Positions 9,158 through 17,868 of a DNA stretch of 64,000 nucleotides are shown piece after piece. Within the stretch, counting starts at the first letter, position 1. Each line of letters starts with the position of its first letter. The stretch covers positions 186,001 through 250,000 of the forward strand of contig NZ_SNZC01000002.1 in the NCBI RefSeq assembly GCF_004363695.1. The letters are read 5' to 3'. Below the pieces are notes generated by a model. It worked only from the letters and a program-made list of their open reading frames with translations. It was not told the origin of the DNA and searched no databases. The DNA is from Flavobacterium cheniae. GTDB taxonomy: Bacteria; Bacteroidota; Bacteroidia; Flavobacteriales; Flavobacteriaceae. The translations under genes were made by a program, and so were the position numbers.

Positions 9158-10720
9158 ATGAAACTAACTAAAATCCTTACATTATTTTTACTTTTAGGAA
9201 GCCTAGTATCTTTTGGACAAGAACCAAAACGTTCAGAAGGAGCCGAAGCTATTGTGAATGCTATTAATAAAAATACAAAAGGAATTAGCTTCATTACAAG
9301 TGATACAGGAATCAATTCTGAGTTAAATGAAATAGGCACTACTTTCTTTAAAAACAAATATATCATTTTGTCTAACAAAAAAAGAAGACATGCTGATGTG
9401 ACAGTTAATCCAATAACTAATACCCCAAACAATAATTTATATTGTGTAGATGTAAAAGAAGACGGAAACTTATCTTTTCCTTTACTTTTCTCTCAAGCAT
9501 TAGATTCTGAAAATGATGAAGGTTCAATTGGATTTTCTTCTGATCAAAGAACAATTTTCTATACTCAAGAAAACCCAAACAACAAACAATTATTTACCTT
9601 ACATAAAGCAACTCTTAACGAAAAAGATGCTAAAAAATGGACAAACATTACTAATTTAAATGTAGTTCCAGAGCAATATTCAGCTGAAACTCCTAGTGTT
9701 TCTCCTGACGGTAAGAAAATCTATATTGCATCAAATATTCCTGGTGGATTTGGAGGATTTGACATTTACGAAGCTACAATAGCTGAAGACGGAACAGTTG
9801 GTAAATTAGTAAATTTAGGTCCAAATGTAAACACAGCTGATGATGAAAAATACCCATATATGTCTTCTGACAACAAGTATTTATATTTTTCTTCAAAAGG
9901 TCACTTAAATTTAGGTGGTTATGATGTATTTAGATCGGCTTACGTTGATAATTCATTCTTAACCGCAATGAATTTAGGAACTGATTTAAATTCTAGAAGA
10001 GACGATGTTGCTTTTGTAATGACGTCGCCTTCTAAAGGTTATATTTCTACTGATAAAAAACAATCTGGTAATTTTGATATTTTAAAATTCGAAATTAAAA
10101 AACAAGAAAACTTACATTTCAACTACACAATTGTTGAAGAAGTTACTAAAACAGCTTTACCAAACGCTATTGTAGTAGTTACAGATGAATTTGGAACTAA
10201 ATTAACAGAGACACAATCTGATAACAATGGTAAAATCAAATTAACTTTAGAACCATTAACTTTTTATAACGTTGAAGTTATGAAAGATGGTTACGAAACT
10301 AAGAAAACAAACATTGCAACTGGTGATACAGATAAAAATATTGCTTTAACTCAGAAGAAAGCTGTAGTTACTGATGATGCGATTGTAATTGAAAACATCT
10401 ATTTTGATTTTAATAAATCTAGTGTTAAAAAAGAATCAGAATTATCTTTAAATAAAATTGTTGAAGTTTTAACCAACAATCCTAATATGAGTATTACAAT
10501 CAACGCTCACACGGACAGTAAAGGTTCTGAAACTTACAACCAAACATTATCAGAAAGCAGAGCAAAAGCAGCTTACCAATATTTACTTAAAAAAGGAATT
10601 CCTGCAAAGCAGTTAACTTATAAAGGTTTTGGAGAAAGCGAATTGTTAGAAAAATGTGAGAAATGCTCAGCTAAACAAGACCAAACGAATAGAAGGGTTG
10701 AATTCAAAATCGTAAAATAA
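9158..10720 (+). CDS. OmpA-family protein with PD40 beta-propeller repeats
   Basis: This is a 520-residue secreted protein. A signal peptide (residues 1-20, ending SFGQ) is followed by WD40-like PD40 repeats between about 110 and 330 (for example ETPSVSPDGKKIYIASN and EKYPYMSSDNKYLYFSSKG). Next come a carboxypeptidase-regulatory-like beta sandwich (about 325-400) and a C-terminal OmpA domain (about 404-520) with YFDFNKSSV, NAHTDSKGS and SESRAKAAYQYLLKKGI, which binds peptidoglycan. The layout resembles the type IX secretion protein PorE, but there is no N-terminal TPR region, so PorE is not claimed. It lies between two small lipoprotein genes. A role tethering outer membrane to cell wall is inferred. 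Confidence 0.88.
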   Translation: MKLTKILTLFLLLGSLVSFGQEPKRSEGAEAIVNAINKNTKGISFITSDTGINSELNEIGTTFFKNKYIILSNKKRRHADVTVNPITNTPNNNLYCVDVKEDGNLSFPLLFSQALDSENDEGSIGFSSDQRTIFYTQENPNNKQLFTLHKATLNEKDAKKWTNITNLNVVPEQYSAETPSVSPDGKKIYIASNIPGGFGGFDIYEATIAEDGTVGKLVNLGPNVNTADDEKYPYMSSDNKYLYFSSKGHLNLGGYDVFRSAYVDNSFLTAMNLGTDLNSRRDDVAFVMTSPSKGYISTDKKQSGNFDILKFEIKKQENLHFNYTIVEEVTKTALPNAIVVVTDEFGTKLTETQSDNNGKIKLTLEPLTFYNVEVMKDGYETKKTNIATGDTDKNIALTQKKAVVTDDAIVIENIYFDFNKSSVKKESELSLNKIVEVLTNNPNMSITINAHTDSKGSETYNQTLSESRAKAAYQYLLKKGIPAKQLTYKGFGESELLEKCEKCSAKQDQTNRRVEFKIVK

Positions 10721-10756
10721 AAAAGTACACTCTCAATTAAATACAACTATAAAAAA

Positions 10757-10891
10757 ATGAAAAAAATCTCTCTAGTATTAGCCTTATCATCAGTAGTATT
10801 ATTAACATCATGTTCTAGCGGATGGAGTTGTCAAAAAAGATATTGCAACGCCAAACAAACAAAAACAATCGAGCAAAAGAAAAATGCTTAA
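10757..10891 (+). CDS. Small cysteine-containing lipoprotein (44 aa)
   Basis: This short gene lies 36 bases after the OmpA/PD40 stop. The product begins MKKISLVLALSSVVLLTSC, a signal with a good lipobox (LTSC), and the mature part has CSSGWSCQKRYCNA followed by a Lys/Gln-rich tail. Three Cys occur in the first 12 mature residues, one of them the lipidated one. A terminator starts 6 bases after the stop. Its position suggests co-expression with the OmpA-family protein. The function is unknown; compare the lipoprotein at 8793-8960. Confidence 0.7.
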   Translation: MKKISLVLALSSVVLLTSCSSGWSCQKRYCNAKQTKTIEQKKNA

Positions 10892-10896
10892 TCATA

Positions 10897-10927
10897 AAAA
10901 AAGGCCGCCAATTGGCGACCTTTTTAT
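10897..10927. terminator. Bidirectional terminator between the lipoprotein gene and clpX
   Basis: An A-rich run, the near-perfect stem AAAGGCCGCC / GGCGACCTTT (one mismatch) and a T run lie between convergent genes. Confidence 0.75.
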
Positions 10928-10941
10928 TTCTATTACTTTCA

Positions 10942-12174
10942 TTAAGAAACTGCTTTCAAACGTTGTAATAAGTTTTTACTCAAACTGTTTTCTGCATATT
11001 CTTTCGTAACTTGAAGATGTTTATCATCAGAACTAGGTAATTCGTACATAGCATCAGTTAAAATGGCTTCACATAACGAACGTAAACCTCTGGCTCCTAA
11101 TTTATATTCTAAAGCTTTTGCTACAATGTAATTCAAAGCTTCTTCCTCAATTTCCAAGGTTACTTCATCCATTTCAAACAACTTCTTGTATTGTTTTACT
11201 AAAGCATTTTTAGGCTCAGTTAAAATAGCTCTTAATGTTTCTGCATCCAAAGGATCCATATGCGTTAGAACTGGTAAACGACCTATAATTTCTGGAATTA
11301 ATCCAAAATCCTTCACGTCTTTCGGAATCAAATATTGCAACAAATTATCTTTATCAATTTGGTCGGTTCCAATAGAAGAACTATAACCAACTGCTTGTCT
11401 GTTTAAACGTTTTGAAATAATTCTTTCAATTCCGTCGAAAGCACCACCTGCGATGAATAAGATATTTTGTGTATTAACTTCGACAAATTTTTGGTCGGGA
11501 TGTTTTCTTCCTCCTTTTGGTGGTACGTTTACAACCGTTCCTTCTAACAATTTCAACAACGCTTGTTGCACACCTTCACCGGAAACATCACGAGTAATTG
11601 AAGGATTATCACTTTTACGAGCGATTTTATCAATTTCATCAATAAATACAATTCCTCTTTCAGCTTTAGCCACATCATAATCAGCCGCTTGTAATAAGCG
11701 AGTTAAGATACTTTCTACATCTTCCCCAACATAACCAGCTTCGGTTAAAACGGTTGCATCCACAATAGCCAATGGAACATTCAACATTTTAGCAATGGTT
11801 TTTGCTACCAATGTTTTTCCAGTTCCAGTTTGACCCACCATTAAGATGTTACTTTTTTCAATCTCAACTTCGTCTTCTAATTGAATTTGCATCAAACGTT
11901 TGTAGTGATTGTAAACCGCTACACTCATTACTTTTTTAGTTTGATCTTGTCCAATAACGTAATCATCTAAAAACGCACGAATTTCTTTTGGTTTTAACAG
12001 AATCAAATCGGCAACCAAATTGGAATTACTCGATTGTTTTAATTCTTCTAATACAATTCCGTGAGCTTGTTCGATACATTTGTCGCAAATATGCGAATTA
12101 ATCCCTGCAATTAATAAATTGGTTTCAGGCTTTTTCCTTCCGCAGAATGAACACTCTAATACTTCTTTAGCCAT
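10942..12174 (-). CDS. clpX: ClpX, ATP-dependent unfoldase of ClpXP
   Basis: This 410-residue AAA+ unfoldase recognises tagged proteins, unfolds them and feeds them to ClpP. The N-terminal zinc-binding domain has cysteines 8, 11, 30 and 33. Walker A GQTGTGKT is at 114-121, Walker B is VFIDEIDK, and the C-terminal small domain contains LGARGLRSL. It lies 72 bases downstream of clpP on the same strand, separated by a striking palindrome, and upstream lies tig, the usual tig-clpP-clpX order. It ends at a shared terminator. Confidence 0.97.
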   Translation of the reverse strand: MAKEVLECSFCGRKKPETNLLIAGINSHICDKCIEQAHGIVLEELKQSSNSNLVADLILLKPKEIRAFLDDYVIGQDQTKKVMSVAVYNHYKRLMQIQLEDEVEIEKSNILMVGQTGTGKTLVAKTIAKMLNVPLAIVDATVLTEAGYVGEDVESILTRLLQAADYDVAKAERGIVFIDEIDKIARKSDNPSITRDVSGEGVQQALLKLLEGTVVNVPPKGGRKHPDQKFVEVNTQNILFIAGGAFDGIERIISKRLNRQAVGYSSSIGTDQIDKDNLLQYLIPKDVKDFGLIPEIIGRLPVLTHMDPLDAETLRAILTEPKNALVKQYKKLFEMDEVTLEIEEEALNYIVAKALEYKLGARGLRSLCEAILTDAMYELPSSDDKHLQVTKEYAENSLSKNLLQRLKAVS

Positions 12175-12180
12175 TTTTTT

Positions 12181-12239
12181 GTGATTAGTGAAAAGTGATT
12201 AGTAAGTAGTTTATCACTATTTACAAATCACTTTTCACT
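12181..12239. repeat. Near-perfect 24-bp palindrome between clpP and clpX
   Basis: Arms at 12187-12210 and 12216-12239 flank a 5-base loop (TTATC). In the RNA, 22 of 24 positions are Watson-Crick pairs, one is a G-U wobble and one an A-A mismatch. The outer 14 bp (AGTGAAAAGTGATT and its complement) are perfect. The left arm overlaps two direct copies of GTGATTAGT (12181-12189 and 12195-12203). It has no T run at the right distance for a normal terminator. It could be a REP/MITE-like intergenic element, or an RNA hairpin that sets clpX relative to clpP. Confidence 0.75.
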
Positions 12240-12246
12240 TTTTAAA

Positions 12247-12903
12247 TTATCTTGTTAAAACCTCATCAATCATTCCGTATTCTTTTGCTTCAGCAGCAAT
12301 CATCCAATAATCGCGCTCAGAATCTTTGTGCACTTTTTCGAACGATTGTCCAGAATGTTTAGAAATGATTTCATATAATTCATCTTTTAATTTCAACATT
12401 TCTTTCAAGTTGATTTCCATATCAGTTGCAACACCTTGTGCGCCTCCTGATGGTTGGTGAATCATAACTCTTGAATGTGGTAAAGCTGAACGTTTTCCTT
12501 CTGCTCCAGCACATAATAAAACAGCACCCATTGAAGCCGCCATTCCTGTACAAATTGTAGCTACGTCTGGTTTTACGAATTGCATTGTATCGTAAATTCC
12601 TAATCCAGCATACACACTTCCTCCTGGAGAATTGATATAAATACTGATATCTTTAGAAGCATCAACACTTTCTAAAAACAATAATTGTGCTTGAATAATA
12701 TTTGCCACATAATCATCAACTCCAGTTCCTAAGAAAATGATTCTATCCATCATTAAACGTGAGAAAACATCCATTGAAGCTACGTTTAATTGGCGTTCTT
12801 CAATAATATATGGAGTCATACTTCCAACAATTTTATCGTAATATAAACTGTTTACTCCGTGATGCTTAGTAGCATATTTTTTAAATTCTTTTCCGTAGTT
12901 CAT
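12247..12903 (-). CDS. clpP: ClpP, proteolytic subunit of ClpXP
   Basis: This 218-residue serine protease subunit forms the ClpP barrel. The catalytic triad is visible: S124 in GMAASMGAVL, H149 in RVMIHQPSGG and D198 in DSERDYW. The N-terminal extension of about 25 residues is typical of Bacteroidota ClpP. Its own -7 element lies upstream at 12986-12993, giving a leader of about 80 bases after tig. clpX follows downstream. Confidence 0.97.
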   Translation of the reverse strand: MNYGKEFKKYATKHHGVNSLYYDKIVGSMTPYIIEERQLNVASMDVFSRLMMDRIIFLGTGVDDYVANIIQAQLLFLESVDASKDISIYINSPGGSVYAGLGIYDTMQFVKPDVATICTGMAASMGAVLLCAGAEGKRSALPHSRVMIHQPSGGAQGVATDMEINLKEMLKLKDELYEIISKHSGQSFEKVHKDSERDYWMIAAEAKEYGMIDEVLTR

Positions 12904-12985
12904 TTTTGTATGGTTTAAATAATTAATATTTAGAAATTCTGCTCTTGAATACAGAATAAAAAAGCGCCAAAACTAGTCTGACGCT

Positions 12986-12993
12986 CAAAGATA
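12986..12993 (-). promoter_or_regulatory. Putative -7 element for clpP
   Basis: CAAAGATA on the plus strand is TATCTTTG on the coding strand. It lies just after a weak AGCGTC/GGCGCT hairpin and T run (12960-12987) that may partly terminate tig transcripts. Confidence 0.4.
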
Positions 12994-13011
12994 ATTATTT
13001 TTTGTGAGATA

Positions 13012-14337
13012 TTATTCTCCGTACATTTCTTTGATGAATTGCTCGTAATTAACTTCTTTAGTTTTTGTTTTTACTTTTTCTTTGTAAAGACCTAACATTT
13101 TTTCGCTCATTACTTGCTCTGATAAACGTTTTACCTCATCTTGGTTAGACATAACACGAGCTACAATTCCGTTAATTTCATCTTCTGAAGGATTTAACTG
13201 ACCAAATTGCGCCATTTGTTTCTTGATTAATTCAGCAGTATGTGCCTTTAAATCTTCGAAAGTAATTTGTAAATTATTATCAGCCATTACTTTTCCTTCG
13301 ATTAATTGGAAACGTAATCCTTTTTCAGCTTTTGCATATTCTTCTTCCGCTTGTTCAGCAGTTAAAGGAGTTTCACCTACATTTTGAATCCATCTTTTTA
13401 AGAAAGCTTCTGGCAAATCAAATTTTGTAGTTTCAATTAAGAAATCAGTAACATCATTTAAGAATTTTTGATCTGCTTGTTGAGCAAATTGTGCTTCAGC
13501 GTCTTCTTTGATTTTAGCTTTAATTTCTTCTACAGACGAAACAACTCCAGGTCCGAATAATTTATCGAATAATTCTTGGTTTAATTCAGCTTTTTCAATT
13601 TCATTGATTTCTTCAATTGTAAAATCAACATTGATATCCAAACCATGAACATCATCATGACCTACTTTTAAGTAATCCATTAATTTGTGATCGTCATCGA
13701 ATAAACCTTTAGTTCCGATAGTTACTACATCACCTACTTTTTTTCCTATGAATGATTTTGCTACTTTTTTATCAGCAAAAATATCTAAACCGAAGTTAGC
13801 TGGAGCGTTGATTCCTTTTTCTTCGTTTGTAAAAGTTCCTCTAACTTCAAAGTCAGCTTTTACTTCTGCTTGAGAAATTAATTTTCCGTATTGTTTTTGG
13901 ATTCTTTCTACTTGATCATTCAACATTTTATCATCTGCAATAACGTTGAATTTTGTAACGTTGTTTTTAGCTGTTAAATCAACTGAAAACTGAGGTGCTA
14001 AACCTAACTCAAAATCAAAAGAAAAATTTTCCGCATCCCAATCGATACTATCTGTTACTTTTGGAAGTGGATTTCCAAGAATATCTAATTTTTCAGTAGT
14101 TAAATAGTTATTAAGAGAAGTTTGTAATACTTTGTTTACTTCTTCTAACAAAACAGCTTTACCATATTGTTTTTGGATTAAACTCATTGGAACAGCTCCT
14201 TTTCTGAAACCAGAAATAGCAGCATTTTTTCTATAGTCAGCTAATACTTTTTCTACTTTATCCGAATAATCTTCTTTAGTGATTGCTACTGTTACAATAG
14301 CATTTAATGCATCAACTTGCGTTTTTGTAATGTTCAT
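13012..14337 (-). CDS. tig: Trigger factor, ribosome-associated chaperone
   Basis: This 441-residue protein binds the ribosome exit site and shields nascent chains. The N-terminal ribosome-binding domain has the signature ISGFRKGAVPMSLIQKQYG (residues about 40-58). A divergent FKBP-like region follows at about 150-245, then the helical C-terminal arms with EDLKAHTAELIKKQM. The FKBP domain lacks an obvious conserved active site, as is common in Bacteroidota. It is first in the tig-clpP-clpX group, behind its own promoter. Confidence 0.93.
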   Translation of the reverse strand: MNITKTQVDALNAIVTVAITKEDYSDKVEKVLADYRKNAAISGFRKGAVPMSLIQKQYGKAVLLEEVNKVLQTSLNNYLTTEKLDILGNPLPKVTDSIDWDAENFSFDFELGLAPQFSVDLTAKNNVTKFNVIADDKMLNDQVERIQKQYGKLISQAEVKADFEVRGTFTNEEKGINAPANFGLDIFADKKVAKSFIGKKVGDVVTIGTKGLFDDDHKLMDYLKVGHDDVHGLDINVDFTIEEINEIEKAELNQELFDKLFGPGVVSSVEEIKAKIKEDAEAQFAQQADQKFLNDVTDFLIETTKFDLPEAFLKRWIQNVGETPLTAEQAEEEYAKAEKGLRFQLIEGKVMADNNLQITFEDLKAHTAELIKKQMAQFGQLNPSEDEINGIVARVMSNQDEVKRLSEQVMSEKMLGLYKEKVKTKTKEVNYEQFIKEMYGE

Positions 14338-14372
14338 TATCTGTTTATTTAAGTACCATAAAATTTGGGTTG

Positions 14373-14400
14373 CAAAATTATAGAATTTTTACAACCCAAA
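14373..14400 (-). promoter_or_regulatory. Putative promoter of tig
   Basis: On the coding strand, TAATTTTG (14380 to 14373) is preceded by a TTTG (14400 to 14397) at a 16-base spacing. The leader is about 30 bases. Confidence 0.5.
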
Positions 14401-14438
14401 CAAGTTTTTAATTTATTGAAATTCAATTCGCTATAAAT

Positions 14439-14783
14439 TTATTTTTCGTCGATAAAGATTTTATTCAAAATTGATTGAGTAATTGACAATAAAACACTAA
14501 ACAATAAGGCATCTAAAAAACCATCAACACTAAATTCTACTATAAAATAATCGCAAATTATAATGATAATTGCGTTGATTACTAATAAAAAAAGGCCTAA
14601 TGTAAAAAAGGTAACTGGGATTGTAAGTAGCACGAGTATTGGTTTTAGAAAAGTATTTAATAAACCTAACACGACAGCTACCATTAAAGCCCCTGTTAAA
14701 CTAGTAACATGCACACCTGGTAAAAAATAAGAAAGTACAAAAACTACAACTGTACTAATAAAAAGTTTAATTATTAAATTCAT
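14439..14783 (-). CDS. Phage-holin superfamily IV-like membrane protein
   Basis: This 114-residue protein has four predicted membrane helices and the pattern of the YvlD/holin-IV family (for example VVLGLLNTFLKPILVLLTIPVT and VDGFLDALLFSV). Despite the family name, chromosomal members are not part of prophages, and no phage genes are near. Upstream is the terminator of the GDSL gene; no clear promoter element was found. The function is unknown; an envelope-stress role is sometimes suggested for relatives. Confidence 0.8.
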   Translation of the reverse strand: MNLIIKLFISTVVVFVLSYFLPGVHVTSLTGALMVAVVLGLLNTFLKPILVLLTIPVTFFTLGLFLLVINAIIIIICDYFIVEFSVDGFLDALLFSVLLSITQSILNKIFIDEK

Positions 14784-14812
14784 TTTTATCTTTTTTAGAA
14801 ATTTAAAGTTAC

Positions 14813-14845
14813 AAAAAAAGGCATCAATAATGATGCCTTTTTTAA
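14813..14845 (-). terminator. Terminator of the GDSL lipoprotein gene
   Basis: The perfect stem GGCATCA/TGATGCC has a 4-base loop, with A and T runs on either side, 16 bases beyond the stop of the GDSL gene. Confidence 0.8.
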
Positions 14846-14860
14846 ATATTTATATCAAAC

Positions 14861-16462
14861 TTAGTTTGAACCTACAATATTAATTCCAGGGAAATAAGAT
14901 GGGTTATGTAAAGGTAAATTTGCATTGTAGTATCTATTGATAACTTTTAATACTTCGTTTGCAATTACTGCATAACCTCTCGCATTTGGATGCACACCAT
15001 CTAACGAGAATAATACAGTTCCTTCAGTAGCTGAACCACTAAAATAATTTGCTGTATACACTTGACCTGTTTCAATTCTTAATCCACTAACCAATTGACC
15101 TAAAATTGCATTCATATCTGCAACAGCTAAATCATTAGCGTCGGCAATAGAAACAATAGCTGCATTGTAAGACGCTGTAGCGTTAGCTACTTTTAATTTT
15201 TCATTTGCAGTTAAAACCCATTTGTTTGCCATTGGATAAGAAACTCCGTTAATATTAATTAATGTTGATGGAGAAGAAGTGTTTGGTGTACCAATAACAG
15301 AAGAAGCTGGTAATACAACTAAATCTGCAGCAGTAGTTTGACGTGCTTTTCCAAAAACAGCACCAAATGCAGCAGCAGTTGGCGCCCCAAGAGTACCTGT
15401 CAATGCTGCAGTAATTTCCGCACTTCTGTCAATTGCATCGGCATCATATATTAATATTGGATTTGCCGATGTTGCTGAAAGTAAATTCACACGATTTGGC
15501 TCTCCATAAGCTGAAAAAATACCGTCTAAAGGACCATATAATTGAGCGTTCAAAGCATTAATATTTGTAGCTCCACCTAAAGCTGTTGGAGATAATGGTG
15601 CAAATGGAACCGTTGTAAAATATGGAATAGACGTTACACTTGGAACTGTTGCTACAACTCCCTTAGCGCCACCTGAAATTAAAGTATTAATAATTGTTGA
15701 ATAAACACTTGCAAAAACTCCCGAATTTGTTATGTCATTTCCTCCATAAGTAGCTGGATTCATATTACCTGTAGAGTTGTGATCTGCCGCTGCAGTTACA
15801 CCATCAGATTGTGCCCCACCATTAGTTGCATAAGATAAAACATCATTTGCTCCAATCCAATTCGTGAAAAATGTAGGGTTTTTTGTCATTGCGTCACCTA
15901 ACACTGTAGCAGTAGGAGATGTAGCATGTCTTACAAAATAAGGATTAGACTGCCCTAAAGCCACACCAGCAATATTTCCATAACCCGGCGCAACTAAATG
16001 GAACGATTTTGCCCCAGGAACTCCCATGTTATTATAGGCAGTTGCTTGTAAATTAGAAACCTCAATTGTTGAAGTCCCGGCGATAATTTCTACTGCACCA
16101 ATAGAACCATTTGGATTAACTTGAGTTGCATCAAGAACTCTTCTTCTGTCAGCAATTGGAATACCTCCTAACATTAATCCACCTAAATTATTAACATCCT
16201 CTGCATAAGATGGCTGAGTAAATTCACCTCCACCCACTAATGCAAATTGTTGTGCTAATAAATTTGGAAAAGAATAAGTCTGCCCTACTCTAGAAACCGT
16301 TCCGTCCATATAACCAGCAGTTAATGAATTTCCGATTGCAACGTATGAAGTAAAATCAGCATCCCCTGAAGTGTATTCAGCATTTACTTCGTTTTCAAAT
16401 TCTGGCTCGCAAGAAGCGAAACCAGCAGCTAAAATAGCTAAGTATATAAAATTATTTTTCAT
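14861..16462 (-). CDS. SGNH/GDSL-family lipoprotein
   Basis: This 533-residue lipoprotein has a signal and lipobox ending FASC with the lipidated Cys at 18. SGNH hydrolase motifs are present: the block I serine in GNSLTAG (S46, with Asn replacing the usual Asp of GDSL), block III WIGANDVL, and block V LDGVHPNARGYA with the Asp/His pair. It probably hydrolyses lipid or other esters at the outer membrane. It starts 17 bases after the FadL-type porin stop, so the two form an operon; a lipase-like enzyme supplying fatty acid to the porin is a reasonable inference. The long middle region (about 130-430) is family specific. Confidence 0.85.
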   Translation of the reverse strand: MKNNFIYLAILAAGFASCEPEFENEVNAEYTSGDADFTSYVAIGNSLTAGYMDGTVSRVGQTYSFPNLLAQQFALVGGGEFTQPSYAEDVNNLGGLMLGGIPIADRRRVLDATQVNPNGSIGAVEIIAGTSTIEVSNLQATAYNNMGVPGAKSFHLVAPGYGNIAGVALGQSNPYFVRHATSPTATVLGDAMTKNPTFFTNWIGANDVLSYATNGGAQSDGVTAAADHNSTGNMNPATYGGNDITNSGVFASVYSTIINTLISGGAKGVVATVPSVTSIPYFTTVPFAPLSPTALGGATNINALNAQLYGPLDGIFSAYGEPNRVNLLSATSANPILIYDADAIDRSAEITAALTGTLGAPTAAAFGAVFGKARQTTAADLVVLPASSVIGTPNTSSPSTLININGVSYPMANKWVLTANEKLKVANATASYNAAIVSIADANDLAVADMNAILGQLVSGLRIETGQVYTANYFSGSATEGTVLFSLDGVHPNARGYAVIANEVLKVINRYYNANLPLHNPSYFPGINIVGSN

Positions 16463-16479
16463 TTTTCTGTTTATTAAAA

Positions 16480-17745
16480 TTAGAAACCGTAAGTTATACC
16501 AATACCTGGTGAGAAAACTGAAGATTTATAAGTTCCACCAAATGGCAGTGTATTTCCGTTTTCTTGATAGTAATTATAAGAATTATCTGTTTCGTCAAAA
16601 TGTAAATATAAGAATGAGAAATCAATTCCTAACTTGCTATTTACTTGGTATGTTAAACCTCCTGTATAACCCATTGAATCGTTTCTAGGTGTTTCAGGTG
16701 CGAAATAACCATCTTGAACTGGACTTTCATCAAAATACCAACCTGCTCTGAAAGTAAACTTATCATTAGCTTTGTATTGAGTACCTACTCTATAAGTACT
16801 TGCGTTCTTATAATTTCTTGGATTATTTGAAGTGTTTCTAATTGACCCATCAGCGTTAAGAAAATCAACTGTTAAAGCCTCATAAACACCCCACATTGCT
16901 CTATTATAATCAAAAGCTAACATCCATTTGTCTGTAACTTGATACGACATACCTACTGTTAATTCTGCAGGCAAAGGTAAGTCTGCGTTAAAAGTAGTGT
17001 TTTGCAATGTTGGAGAAGTTGAAGCAAAATCAGGCACATCGTTAAAATTTGCATCACCATCACGAGCTTCCATAATGATTTCAGAACGGTAATTCATACC
17101 AATTCGCAGCTTATCAGTTGGGTTAAACATAAAACCTGCTGTATAACCAAATGCAGTAATTCCTTTAGCATCTAAAGTAACATCTGTACCACTTCCATCA
17201 ACTGACAATAATGGATTAATTGCCACATTTCTATTAAAATTAACCGAACCTGAAGCAAAAATCGGACCACCACCTACACTAAAATGCTCCCCAACTCTTA
17301 TAGAGATTGAAGGTTGAACAAAAATAGCAGCCAAATCAATATTATTTACTAAATGTGCTCCTTGCCAATCCTGATCCCATTCTACAGAACTTCCATATGG
17401 AGTATAAACAGCTAAACCAGCCGTAAACCAATCGTTTAATCTATAAGTTGCATAAACACTAAATGGAGTTCCAACGTTTTTAGTTTCCGCTTCCCAATTG
17501 TATTGAGAATTTTGAAATTTTGTATTTGCAAATAATCCGTTTCCACCTACTGATAAGTTGAATTTTTTATCTAAATAAGCCATCCCTGCCGGATTGAAAA
17601 AAGCAACCTCTGCACTATTCACCACAGCAACACCCGTGTGCCCCATAGCCAATTGCTTTTGTCCTTGAATGCTTACTCTATATCCACCTGCAAAAGCAGT
17701 AGAGCCAGCCAAAGCCAATAATGTTAAAGAAAGTAATTTTCTCAT
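16480..17745 (-). CDS. OmpP1/FadL/TodX-family outer-membrane transporter
   Basis: This 421-residue beta barrel of the FadL family is expected to import long-chain fatty acids or other hydrophobic compounds. A signal peptide (residues 1-19, ending AFAGG) is followed by the FadL-type mature start: SIQGQKQLAMGHTG, then FFNPAGMAYLD, equivalent to the FadL N-terminal hatch with its NPAG motif. The final residues ITYGF fit a barrel C-terminus ending in Phe. It has a good promoter and is followed directly by the GDSL lipoprotein gene. Confidence 0.9.
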   Translation of the reverse strand: MRKLLSLTLLALAGSTAFAGGYRVSIQGQKQLAMGHTGVAVVNSAEVAFFNPAGMAYLDKKFNLSVGGNGLFANTKFQNSQYNWEAETKNVGTPFSVYATYRLNDWFTAGLAVYTPYGSSVEWDQDWQGAHLVNNIDLAAIFVQPSISIRVGEHFSVGGGPIFASGSVNFNRNVAINPLLSVDGSGTDVTLDAKGITAFGYTAGFMFNPTDKLRIGMNYRSEIIMEARDGDANFNDVPDFASTSPTLQNTTFNADLPLPAELTVGMSYQVTDKWMLAFDYNRAMWGVYEALTVDFLNADGSIRNTSNNPRNYKNASTYRVGTQYKANDKFTFRAGWYFDESPVQDGYFAPETPRNDSMGYTGGLTYQVNSKLGIDFSFLYLHFDETDNSYNYYQENGNTLPFGGTYKSSVFSPGIGITYGF

Positions 17746-17794
17746 AATGTAAAAATGTGTTAGTTTTTTTCTTTGTTTGTTATAATCAATACTT

Positions 17795-17824
17795 CAAAAT
17801 TATAACAAAATATGAATTTTACAA
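17795..17824 (-). promoter_or_regulatory. Promoter of the FadL-GDSL operon
   Basis: On the coding strand, TTG (17824 to 17822) and TAATTTTG (17802 to 17795) are 19 bases apart, a good Bacteroidota match, about 50 bases before the start. Confidence 0.6.
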
Positions 17825-17868
17825 TTTTTTTAACTAAAAAATTATGCATGCATAATTTTTTAGCTGTT

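Noticed and set aside
9158..10720. Assignment of the OmpA/PD40 protein as type IX secretion protein PorE.
   Set aside because: The N-terminal TPR region expected in PorE is missing, so the general family name is safer.
12181..12239. The clpP-clpX palindrome as an insertion-sequence end or CRISPR repeat.
   Set aside because: There is one copy only, no transposase, no target duplication recognised, and no spacer pattern.
14439..14783. A holin-family protein as a sign of prophage.
   Set aside because: No phage structural, lysis or integrase genes are near, and this family is widespread on chromosomes.
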